Part shown: one piece after another, positions 1 to 39,000 of the stretch
Position numbering within the stretch: the stretch's first letter is position 1
Layout of the letters: each line of letters opens with the position of its first letter
NCBI GenBank assembly: GCA_963575645.1
Contig: OY754470.1
Coordinates: 29,246,501-29,310,500 of the forward strand
Origin: Xanthostigma xanthostigma
Taxonomy: Eukaryota > Arthropoda > Insecta > Raphidioptera > Raphidiidae
Length of the DNA stretch: 64,000 bases
Direction: 5' to 3'
The notes under the pieces: model-generated
The model's input: the letters and a program-made list of their open reading frames with translations, nothing else
What the model was told of the DNA's origin: nothing
The model's database searches: none
Made by a program: the position numbers and the translations under genes

Positions 1-502
1 CGAAAAAGTGTAACGTTCCTAACGTTCCGCCTGACCCTGTGCGTGCTTTTCTCGAAAACGGCCCTAACGATTTGGATGAAATTTACTGAAAAGGGATTTT
101 GGGGGGCAAAAAATCGTTTAAGCTAGGTCTCATCTCTCGAAAAAATCGTTTTCATAGAAATTTTATCATTATAAAAATCAATTTTTTGACGTATGAAAAT
201 ACTTAAATATTGTAAGTAGGTTTTGGAATTTTATATAAACAGTGAAACAATTGTTTTCAAAATATTATGACAATTAATCTTTGAGACTTAAAATAAATAC
301 GAAAGAAAGAAAGTAAAAAAAAAACAATTATTATTATAGGTGGTGAGTATTTTAATACATAAAATTAACCTAAATTTGAAGCGAAAGATGCAATATCATA
401 GATTCGAATTATTATAATTATTATATGTAGAATTTAGGTTATGTATTACGGAATACGTTATCACGTAAAACTATCGTCCGTAAACCGACTTTACAGACAA
501 CT
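1..502 (+). repeat. Interspersed repeat family A, partial copy
   Basis: The first 50 bases (GTGTAACGTTCC, then CCGCCTGACCCTGTGCGTGC) and bases 430-502 (attacggaatacgttatc to the end cagacaacta) match the two fuller copies at 16373-17076 and 56811-57472. The middle differs from those copies, so this copy is rearranged or carries another insertion, and its left end lies outside the window. The family looks non-autonomous; no coding potential is seen. Confidence 0.6.
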
Positions 503-1799
503 AATTTTTTTGCAAATAAAAATTCACGGCTTGGCTAGGCCCCACTATCCTTCAGCCAGGTCTTCGATTTTGATAAAATTATACGGGATACAAGGCTAAA
601 TATAAAAACAATTTTTATTCACTAGAACATCATTTAATAGTCAACATTTCGGCAGAAATTCATGTTTTCTTCAGAATCTATAACAAATAAATAATTTTTG
701 TGTTCAGACATTACAAAAGAAGTGTTAGAGTGCCCGCGGTGAAAGATGAAGCCAGGAACGTCATCAATAATATGCTAGTGAACGCCTGATTGCCCGCAGA
801 CAGTGCCGTGTGGAATAAATTCGACATATCCATTTATAGCGGTAGAATAATAATAAACACTCGAAGCACATGGATCTCCGAAACAGCCAATAGCAAGCTA
901 GAACCTAGAAGGCGGGCGCAATGCATTCACGTTATTATGACGCGGTGGCTTCACCTTTCGCCGCGCGTACTCTACACATATAGATTATGATTATGATGAA
1001 TCAGGGCCACATCCGATCTGCTGTCCTGATCACGTCTAGCGTTTGAAATTTTTAATAAGGTCAGTTCCGATCGTATACGTTGTAATTTGAATATCTCGAA
1101 AAATAATCATATTTAAATGAAGCGACATTTAATAGTCTTTTAGAATTTAAATACAATAATATGATAGCTTGACTTTGATTTTAGAATGAATGTATTTTCT
1201 ACTTCAACTTAATCCTCACTTCGTGGTAGTAATAGATCAATCAGAAAGAATGATAGATTTTATTCACTAAGTAACAGTAATATAACTTATAACATCGCTG
1301 TCCAATAGACCATTAATTTTTTTACTCGAAAGCTTTGAAGCTCGCAGTGGGTTTAATTAGTTTAAAAGCCCTAATCCTCATTGACGACGCCACTATAATG
1401 CCCCATTTGTATTTTGAAAATTATTTTTTTAACGTCATCTCCTATAGCACGTAGCAACACATTCAACAGGTTGCATGTAACGCCATTTCTGTCTTTATCT
1501 GCCATTTTCCTGTAGGCGTGGGTATATACTATACCTTATACATAATTATACAGGATGTAACATAGAAATAAAAACACTTGGGGTATATAAAGAAAGTTCT
1601 AAAAATCTCTTTATACAATCAAACGAAACATTTAAAAAACGTACTTACTGTTCATTTTTAAAATAAATCTGATGACTTATTGCCATAATTTTCAAAATAT
1701 ATCACATCTAACCATAATATGAAAGCTATTTTGATCTGGCTTAGCTAACACGGGTATTAGTTTGTAGTAAACGTTATGATATTTGATATTCGTCTGCAT
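503..1799. other. AT-rich stretch without recognised feature
   Basis: No ORF with family features and no clear terminal repeats were seen. The slightly GC-richer patch at about 735-985 has a short open frame (66 codons) that resembles nothing I know and is probably repeat-derived. Confidence 0.4.
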
Positions 1800-2245
1800 G
1801 ATTACATACTCGTAATATTATGGTATCACATATTAAAATTAACCAAAGCATGCTTGTCAGCTAACAAGTTTCTTTTTGATAACTCTTCAGAACAAGAAAA
1901 CAGTTGACTTTTTAGTTTCAAAATATTTCCAAATGTATAAAGCTTAGAAAAAAAATTAGTAAACTTTCATGGAAAAGTAAATGGTATAATAAACCATTAT
2001 AACAGAAAAAAACTTTATAGCTCACATCTTTTCTGCGCATGATTCTTCATAGAATGTCAAACATCTTACCAAAATTTGGTTTCGATTCTCTCAGCCGTTT
2101 AACCTGTGTCGTGCTCACAGACAGACGAACATACTTTTTCCAAATATGTGTTTTTTGGATTCGGGGCACCTCAAAACGAAAAAATAATGTAAAATTGAAT
2201 TTATACCTATAATTAGTACCATTCTGTCTTGTGGAGTTGACATGT
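1800..2245 (+). repeat. Interspersed repeat family B, copy 1
   Basis: This stretch aligns along its length with 19255-19795 in the same orientation. Shared landmarks are aaagcatgc, tttctgcgcatg, aaatttggttt, cacagacagac and the later gaccattccg/accattctg region. A short inverted fragment occurs at 47147-47190. The copies are diverged, so the insertions are old. The class is unknown. Confidence 0.6.
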
Positions 2246-2327
2246 AAAATCCACGTTCTGTAAAGCTCTGAAAGTATAATTGAAAAAAAAAAATAAAATA
2301 AACCCCCTCCATAATAATAAACATATA

Positions 2328-3520
2328 CAGTAGAACCTTTTTAAGTTGAACCTCGATAAGTCAAAAACCTCCAAAACTCGAAAAAATGTTTTGTTCTCTT
2401 CCCTTTAAGGCCTAAAACTTTCATTACCTACTCGAAATCTCAACCCTCTATAGGTCGAAATAATCAGTGAGTTCCTACAGGCCATATCGATACATATTTT
2501 CCCTCCAGAACTCGAAACATAATGTGAACCTCTGTATCTCGAACATAATGTTTGATTAAACAACCTTTACAACTCGATCATTAAAGGCTCTCACAGACCA
2601 AGGCGGCCGCGATGGCGATCGTGGTTGCGACACTAAAGCGAATTTATTGTCTGATCGCGCACATAGAAATACGCAAAACAAATAATATAACGTATATGTA
2701 TATCAATAAGTTAAATGAGTTTAATAAATATGATGACTTGTCAACTAGAAGAATTTTTACATTTAGCAGTCATTTTAGAAGACAACGAAAAAGACGAGTA
2801 AGTTTTTTTATTTTGTTTTATTAGTGTCTCAATATAATCTGGATATGACAAATCATATAAAATGTTATACATTTTAACGTGTTCAATAATTGTTTCCGTA
2901 TTAATCGACATTTCAATAACGTGTATACAACTAACAGCTAAAATACGACACGAAGCGTTTGGCTGCCACCGCATAGTAGTCGCAAGACTGAACGCTTCAA
3001 AAATGCCCGCCAAAATGACCGCGAACGCAGTTCCCATCCATTAAAACATGTTTTATGTTATCGCCACCGCGGCCGCCTTGGTTTGTGAGAACTTTGAAAT
3101 TAGTTATAATGAATCTTAGCCTCCACAAGTTGAATATTTCCATACAAAATCCGCCTAAAGGGTCATCCATAAATTGCGTCACACGATTTTTTAGATTTCT
3201 AGACCCCTCCCTCCCCCTACGTAACATTTAGTCACATTTTCATTGAACCCTCCCCTGCCGAGTAAAATAACACTTCAATCCTACTTATACTTTAATAAAT
3301 CGTAGAAATTTTTTTTGATACATTTTTCAAAGATTTACGTTGTGACATCACAACATTTAAAGTCCCCCGGACCCTCTATCACATTTTGTCAAAATCTGAG
3401 ATGACCGCCCTACCCTCTAACATGTGACGTAATTTATGGATGAAATATTTCATAAGTGAAAAACTCTATAACTCTATTTTTGTCGTCTCCCTTGAAGTTC
3501 GACTTACAGAGGTTCTACTG
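2328..3520. mobile_element. Tigger/pogo-like DNA element (non-autonomous)
   Basis: The left end CAGTAGAACC (continuing aagttgaacctcgataag) and the right end GGTTCTACTG (preceded by gaagttcgacttacaga) are inverted copies. TA flanks both ends (2326-2327 and 3521-3522). The terminus CAGTAGAACCTC and the TA target duplication are typical of Tigger/pogo elements of the Tc1/mariner superfamily. No transposase frame remains. About 510 bp of the interior is a second, nested element. Confidence 0.72.
2585..3094. mobile_element. Nested MITE with GC-rich terminal inverted repeats
   Basis: CTCACAGACCAAGGCGGCCG on the left is mirrored by CGGCCGCCTTGGTTTGTGAG on the right, about 35 bp of inverted repeat. 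The flanks read TAA (2582-2584) and TGA (3095-3097), which would fit a decayed 3-bp TWA duplication of the PIF/Harbinger type. It sits inside the Tigger-like element, so it is younger than that element. The superfamily call is inference. Confidence 0.6.
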
Positions 3521-3630
3521 TACTTTATAACGATGAGCACGAGTAAAATATACACGAAGAATTTCCCACGTAAAGTGCGTTCACACCCTGTCCGCGCACG
3601 TTATTTCTCCGAAGCCATATTCAGACTGCA

Positions 3631-3636
3631 TATAAA
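3631..3636 (+). promoter_or_regulatory. Possible TATA box of CCHa2
   Basis: TATAAA lies about 200 bp upstream of the CCHa2 start codon in a locally GC-richer patch (catataaacgggcgg). No clear insect TCAGT initiator stands 30 bp downstream, and a more distal 5' exon cannot be excluded. Confidence 0.3.
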
Positions 3637-3832
3637 CGGGCGGCAGTCTTCTGTGCTTTTGAATTGAAAAGCTTGAGCGCTGAACGCGCTGGAACCATTC
3701 CTGTTCGCGACACGGCTGAAGCAACATATCATAAATTATCACGTCACTATCAACCTTTCCCATTGCCTATCTGTTGTGGTTGCCGCGGTACGGAAACTCG
3801 TCTTTCTCCATAACACCTGTAAAATAAAAATA

Positions 3833-31406
<27,574 letters not shown>

Positions 31407-32907
31407 ATTATTCTTCCACACACTTGAAGTCATGGCGCCGTGACAAACCACGACATACGCGACTTGTCAACTTCTTCACATCGCATCGTATCACAGTTTT
31501 TCATTCCGAACATTAATATCCGGTTAGGTGTCTTTATATGGAGACAAACTCCCACAAAATATCTTCTATCCACCCTCTCCAACACGTACATCGATAAAAC
31601 ATGGAAGAATATTAAATTGATATTTCGAATAATATAATAGTGTATTATAAAGTTATTTGCTTGTATTTTATGCTCCGATTCAACGCATTTTATCAAAATA
31701 AAATTGAAAACAAATTTAACTTTAATATCTGTTTTATTAAAGTTAATGTAAATTTATTTATTTATTTTATATAGAATGGACAGGGAAAATAATTAATAAC
31801 ACGCTGCTATAGAAATTTAAATGGCGTAGGTATAAATCAGTTATTATCACACATTTTGATGGATACTATATTTGGACTAACAGTTTGAAATTGTGAAGAA
31901 ATGACGGAAATATTTTTTTACTGGTGCCTAAATTTAATTTGATAGAATTTTATAGTTTACGCCGTTTATGATCTACAGGATGTTTCCTAAAATATTCCTC
32001 AAGCCATAATTTCGTTAATTATCCAATAAAAAAAAAATGAAAATTATAAGAATTATTATTTAAATATCGATAAAGATTTTATTATTTTTTTAAACGATTA
32101 TTGGACTAAAGTCAACATGTTAAAAAAAGTTGCTTGATATTAAAGTTGATGTTGAACAAAATTAAAATAAGGGCGTTTTTAAAGTGTTTCTAGAAAGATT
32201 TCGATCAGTTTTTCATGTATTGAAATTGAATTGATTTTTTTTAGGAAATAGCCTATACATTAATAATAAAATCGGCACAGTTTCAAATTTTCACTTGACA
32301 ATATAAAATATAAATCTGACTACTAATGAAAATAAAGAAACTAGGAAATTGAAACTTTAATTAAAAAAAATGCCACTTGTTTTTCTCCTTTGTCAGTAAT
32401 GTTTTGTTAAAAATTATTTCTGTTTCACACTGCGTATTTTGAACTATCGCTTATCCTAAAAATGATGTACTTTTAAATAGTATAAAATAAAACACATCGT
32501 AGCTCACAAAACCTATAGAACAGTACGCTTCGAATAAAAAAGTGCCATAAAAAAGTAATTATTTTTTGAACTTTGACTTGTTCGAACGACAAAATGAAAA
32601 ATCGTATTTCAAAATAATTTAGGTCAAGCAGTAATGTAAAGAATTATATAAATACAAATATTTGTATGTAATTATAATTTCCAGCCATATATTATAATTA
32701 CATATTTTTGAAACAATTACTATTATTATTAATTAATAACAGACAAAAGTAATACATTTTTCATGCTTTCTCAAGTATTTGCGAGTCATAGCTTACAATA
32801 TATATATATACATACATTCAAAATAACTTATTCTTCATTCGAACGATTCTGAAACAAATATAAAATTAAAAAGAAAATGGATTATGATACATTCAATTAA
32901 TTATATC
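31407..32907. other. Convergent 3' region of CCHa2 and CCHa1
   Basis: It lies between the two stop codons and must contain both 3' UTRs. A CCHa2 AATAAA is at 31697-31702. For CCHa1 (- strand) AATAAA occurs at 32083-32078 and ATTAAA near 32360. No other gene is seen. Confidence 0.6.
31697..31702 (+). promoter_or_regulatory. Polyadenylation signal candidate, CCHa2
   Basis: This is the first canonical AATAAA after the CCHa2 stop, 291 nt downstream, followed by T-rich sequence. It is a plausible 3' end, not proven. Confidence 0.5.
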
Positions 32908-33073
32908 TTATACCATGAGTTTATAGAGCTTCAGATGAGGAAGATGTTTCTGTGATTCCTCCGACTCTCCAGCCATGACTACCAGCTCTTCAGGATCCGG
33001 ATTCGAATCTTCTTGTAGTGTATCATCATTTGCAAACAGTGATGGCAAGTTATAGCCATCTTCATTTTGCGGT
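32908..33073 (-). CDS. CCHa1: CCHa1 exon 4 (C-terminus)
   Basis: The acceptor is ttggtttctttcag|A. The first base completes Arg (CG|A), then PQNEDGYNLPSLFANDD..., an acidic stretch (DSNPDPEEL) and the stop TAA. Confidence 0.88.
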
Positions 33074-36000
33074 CTGAAAGAAACCAAATATCTATACCGG
33101 GTGTTTTGTGTAAACTTTAGACGTTTTTCTTTAAAAAACAATGCATTGAATAAAAAAAAAGTTCGCACGAAAGTTGTTGGGTTTCGAGGGGGAAATCGTT
33201 TGGACACAATAACCACCCCCACCATCTGACCCATTAGCAGGGGGAGGGGGTGACTTTTGTTTTTTTAATGGGAACCCCCATTTTTTATCATCGAATTGTT
33301 TTTTTAATATGAAAATGAAAATCTTTTGTCTGAATTTTTTTTTAATTCAGCTATTAGTTTAGAAAAGTTTGTAAAAAATTCTATAGTTTGTTTGCTGATT
33401 TTATGATCATTAAATTCAGTATACTGTTTTGTAGATGCATTTATCCATCAATATGTCAATGCATATTATATTAAAGGTGATCTAATTAATGCGTTTTACA
33501 ACCAAAAATTTGTAAACGTCTTCAGATTTGCCTAACTGATAGTGTAAATTGAATTCAAGGATACAGGATTTTTTTGAATTGAGTATCTTTTATTTTAGTT
33601 TTCATTGCAAGTTTTCATAAAAAAAATCATTCTGGATCAAAAATCATTTATAATGTATTCAAAATAAACCGAAACAAACATGTAATAAAAATATTAATTA
33701 AAATGGCATGTGATAATTAAAAAGAAATGCATTCAAGTATGTGTCACTAATAAAAACAGTACGCATAAAAATGAATGAGATGTTAAAACAGTTTTCATTA
33801 TATCATATATAAATCAAACGGGAAGAAAGAAAGTTGTGGTACCGATTTGAGTGTGTTAACTCGCACACATTGTGATGAAACATACGTCATTCTCTTTGTT
33901 TTAATGAGGGGAAGTGCACAATATATGTTTCATCACGATGTGTACGAATTAACGTAGGTAAACTTGATTCTGGAGAAATCCATATAGTGATAAAAGAAAG
34001 CCAATTACGTTCAAACTTTTTATTTAATAAATTACTGTCAAATTTTTACCACTTGGAGACCATTAAGTAAATATGGAAGATTTTGTGGAACGAAATAACT
34101 GAATGGGTTTTGAACAAACTTAATTTCAGGGTAATTTTTCTAAGTGCATTCAATTATATTATTTTTCTTTCTTTACAACTATAATAATTTACAATAAAAA
34201 AGTTTTTAAAATATTTTTTCCAATAAAATAATCAGACGTATTCTACTAATGATTACCAAGTGCTTAGCAAAATAATCACTCTAGGTAATCACTTTTGTTT
34301 GTTTTTAATTCTGCTAACCAAAATGAATACCCAAATATCATTAGTGATTACAAACAGTGCTTGTAAATTGTGTAATCATTGTAGTTAAGTAAGAACACTC
34401 ATTAGAACACAAATTGTAGAATATGCATAAATATAATGTTTCAAATTTCTGCTTTGTAGATTTCATTTTTTATAAGATGTCCGATGATTTATGAAAATAT
34501 GATAAAATATGCTACTTTACCGTTTCAATACTTGATCGATATCGGCGTTCATATTTCTGTTCTTCCAATCGAAATTCTTGAGCTGTTCGTCAGCTGATTT
34601 TGATATAATAGCATGCCAAAGACGTGGAATGCCGTCTTCGCTGATTGCAGATGGCACTGGTACCAATTTCGAAAGGAACCATTTATTAGACCCATCCTTG
34701 CTACTGCTGTCACTGCGTTTACCGTGAGCTTTAAAAAAATAGCATTTTATGAACTTGATGTGCTTTCTATTCGCAAATATGGAACGAAAAAAGTCGAGGT
34801 ATAAAAAAGGGTAATTTCTAAGCACAAAGCGAAATATTTTTGTTTTTTCTTAAAAAAAAATCTATTAGTAGTGTTATGATGTGATCACAATTATTTTAGA
34901 AAATAGTTTTAAAGAAATATCAACTTCAAAAAAGGAATGCGAATGTCTCACAAAAGATTGTAAATTTTCGCTTGATTTTTATTAACCTCTTCACTTAATA
35001 TTCAGTATTCCTTTTCGGAAAATTGTTTTTATTTTACACTTTTTAGTACCTTTGTGTCGCCTGAATAAAGCAGTATAATGCGACCATAGAGGTGTAGATA
35101 TGGAGTGCTAACGTACTACTGCGCATACAAAGTACAAACCGACATTAAAGAGAAGGCGATAAATACGGTATATGTATGTCTCTTTCTGGCCCGTTTTGTT
35201 GTAAAGAAAGACGCAACGGCTACCGCAATTATCGCTGTCTCTTTTTTCATTTTGCTCGCGCAGTTCAAACTAGCACTCCATTGCGACTAGTCTGAGGTCC
35301 TCTTTTGTACAATTTTCATAGAAAAATTTTAGTCTAAATTGGCTCAATAACTTTCGACGGCAAGTAAAAAAAATCATAAAGTGTTCTCGTTCAGAAGAGT
35401 ATCATACAAAATACGTTAAAAGCCGGAAAAAGTCTGAACGAAACGGAATTACAAAGCTGCTATTTTATATTGTACTAATATTGATTTAAATTTATTATAT
35501 TATTATTATATATTGTATATGTCATTATATATGTGACAAAATCGCAATTGTTTTATCATTTATAAAAGTAAAGGCCGCTGCACACGAGGCTGGAAACACT
35601 GCTAGAAATACTGCTTCGACATCTGCTAGCCGATAGGCTGGGTACGAGGCTGGAAATGACGTCACTACGGGGTCGCCTGCTAGCTCACAAGATAGTTTTT
35701 AAATTTAGAATAGGAGCTATTTTTCTTGCTGGATCCTCTGCTTACTCTGAGCAAGAACCAATCAGGAAACAGTATCTTGTCAAGTGGGCGACATGAACAA
35801 ACGCCTAAAAAACCAACATGGCGTCAGACAACAGACACTGCGCACGAGATGTATCCACAAAACAAGCTTGAAAAGACGTCTCGTGTGAAACGAGCACATA
35901 AAAGCAATTAAGAAAACCAGTACCTAGTCAAAACTAGCGGCAAATCTAGCCTCGTGTGCAGCGGCCTTAATCTATTGTCATGAACGATGACGCGTTAAAA

Positions 36001-39000
36001 TGAATTCAGATGTACTGTACATGTGCGCCGGCAGAACTGATTACAAGAGGGTGAAAAATGTTTACTCAAATAAATTATATCTTATAACGCAACTGTGATA
36101 TTTTTTTCCTTCCTCCCTCCCGGATTCTCTATTACTCAAATCTCCGTTTCTAAGGATGCTGAGATGCATTGTCAAAAAATTGGATTTGACAATGGTCTTA
36201 GATTGTGATCATATAATTACAGTTTTTATACGTGCTGGAGCAACCAAATGTCGTGAAACTCCCTGTCATGTATAACATTAGATTGTACTCACACGAAAAC
36301 GGATAGTTGATCTACATAGAAAAAGATCGTTTTTTAATACTCTTATATTAACTAGACTTGTATGTGTGTATGTACGTAAAGGAATCTTTAAATTTAATTT
36401 TCACTCGCTTCCAGACGTCTCAATAATATGAATTTTTGCACACGTATTAAGGACTCATGGCAATACAATAATTTATATAAATATTTATAAATATATAAAC
36501 TTTGTGTAAACACGGTCATTTGAGTTTTTAGGGTTATAATTAAAATTAGAGTTTTAAAAAACTCAAAAAAAAAGAAATATCGATTTAATCAATCGATTAT
36601 TTTCCAGACGAAATCGATTTGAAATTCTACAATACTCTTTTATAGAGAAATAAGTGTGGTCACAATCTAAGGTCATTATTAATTAATATTTTGTGCAACC
36701 CAGCATTAAAGTTTTAAGAATAAAAAAATACTTCCAATAAATATAGTTTATTCAACACGCGTGAGTAATATATAATTTCGGGGGCCTGCTTAATTCGGGG
36801 GAAATAATAAATTACTTCATGTTGACGCGTAGAGTGCTAATAATGAGCCGAAACTGTACGGTAATATATTACTGCATAATTTCTGGACCAATAGGAACGC
36901 GGTAGCGATTTGTATATATGAAAACAGCATCGCAATTCAGCGAAAGTCAGGGCCATCTTTTGTGCATCGAGGGCGATGGGTACGTCAATCAATGAAATGA
37001 TTTATTATTTCTCCCTCTCTAATCAGAGCCCCGATTACATATTAATCGTGCTAGTTGAATAAAGTATTATGTGCGACTATTGATCGAAGGAGAATATTCC
37101 CCTCACGTGTTACCGCACTCGCTACGCTCGTGCGGAAAATTTTACGCTCATGGAATCTTCTCCTTCTCTCACTAGTCGCATAATATACTATTATTATATA
37201 GTTTTTATTTAAAAAAATTAAAAAAAATTAGGGATATTCTTGTAAACTGTATACACCATAAACTTCGTTGTCAACCAAGTGGATAATATTTCAACTATGT
37301 TTGACGAAGTCTAATCGCATTATTTTTTATTTTACTCCAACCGTTTGTCCAATATGTATTGCAACCAGAGATATTTAATATCTTTTATTGTATGTCTATG
37401 GTTGCAACTATCAACCTATATACGATCTACCTATATTGATAGGTATACGACAAGTTGACAACTTTTTAAATAACCTTGTTTATCGTTTACATTCTAAAGC
37501 GACCTTTACGGCGACTTCGGTTGTGTAACTTACAAAAAGTATTATTCCATCAAATAAAATTAGCGCGGTATGCTTTTTTAAACACGTTCAAGTCAGTTTA
37601 GTTTGATGTTAACCACCAGAGATTCACTATAATTGTTGTATAACGTGTTTTATTTATTAGTGCGTGAATTATATAAGTATTAACACACGATCGAACTTGG
37701 TACGGAGCGGACAGCGGATATGGTCCGCTCCGTACCAAATCTGCTCGTCTGGACAGTAGTCTGCGTGTCCGCGCGGTTCGATGGGATGCACATCGTACTT
37801 GGTCCGGTTCGTACTAATATCCGTGCGTGTGTATACAATTCCGACGAACTTGATACATAACCGTATAACGACCTCATTGTAATTCAAAACGTTGTGCAAC
37901 ATGACAGAAATTTTGACAGATAAGTTATATTGTAACAGAGAAGCGCGTAACAACGCTCTAGAAATTCTTCGGGAGTGTTATTCAAAATATGATCTTCACT
38001 ATCAAGCGATTTTATTAACTTCATATGACTAAAATCGCGATCTTTCAAATAGAATTTTGCCCACTCCTTTCTTTTCTTCCTTGTTGTTTGTGGTGGCATT
38101 AACGTTGCCGCTAGAAAAATCGCAATTTTCGCGCGCTTAATCGGAGGCATATATATGATGTTTAGTTAGTACCTGTGTACACAAGGAGACTGACAGATTC
38201 GGTCGTCTGTTGCAACCAGCGAACTTGATCCGCCGTACCATGTCCGTTGTCGGCCCGTACCAAGTTCGATCGTGTGTTAATACTATATATTTCCGTTGTG
38301 AAAGATGTCTGATTTAATTTGTGACTGAGCTTATGAAATTAACTGACTGTGAATTAAATATTTTAAAAAAATTGTCTGTCAGGGGTAAGTTTATTTTTTT
38401 CACATTTTCTGAAAGTTTGTAGTAGGTAACTTAAAGTAGGTAAGCACTGTTCAAAAATGAATTATATTAATTAATCATATCATATCATATTAATATTATA
38501 AATGCGAATGTAAGTTTGTTTGTTACGCTTTCACGCAAAAACTACTTAACCGATCATCATGAAACTTTGCACATACACTCTTGAAGGTATTAGAAGTAAC
38601 ATAGGATACTTTTTATTAAAAAAAAAATAAAAATTTTTTACGAAAAATCATATCATATCATATTAATATTATAAATGCGAATGTTTGTTACGCTTTCACG
38701 CAAAAACTACTTAAGCGATCATCATGAAACTTTGCACATACACTCTTGAAGGTATTAGAAGTAACATAGGATACTTTTTATTAAAAAAAAATAAAAATTT
38801 TTTACGAAAAATAAGAAATTTCATATTTTCATATTTTAATATTATAAATGCGAATGTAAGTTTGTTTGTTACGCTTTCACGCAAAAACTACTTAACCGAT
38901 CATCATGAAACTTTGCACATACACTCTTGAAGGTATTAGAAGTAACATAGGATACTTTTTATTAAAAAAAAATAAAAATTTTTTACGAAAAATAAGAAAA

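Noticed and set aside
38463-39000. CRISPR array (regularly spaced near-identical units)
   Set aside because: The units are 173 bp, directly adjacent without unique spacers, in insect DNA; this is a tandem duplication in a mobile element.
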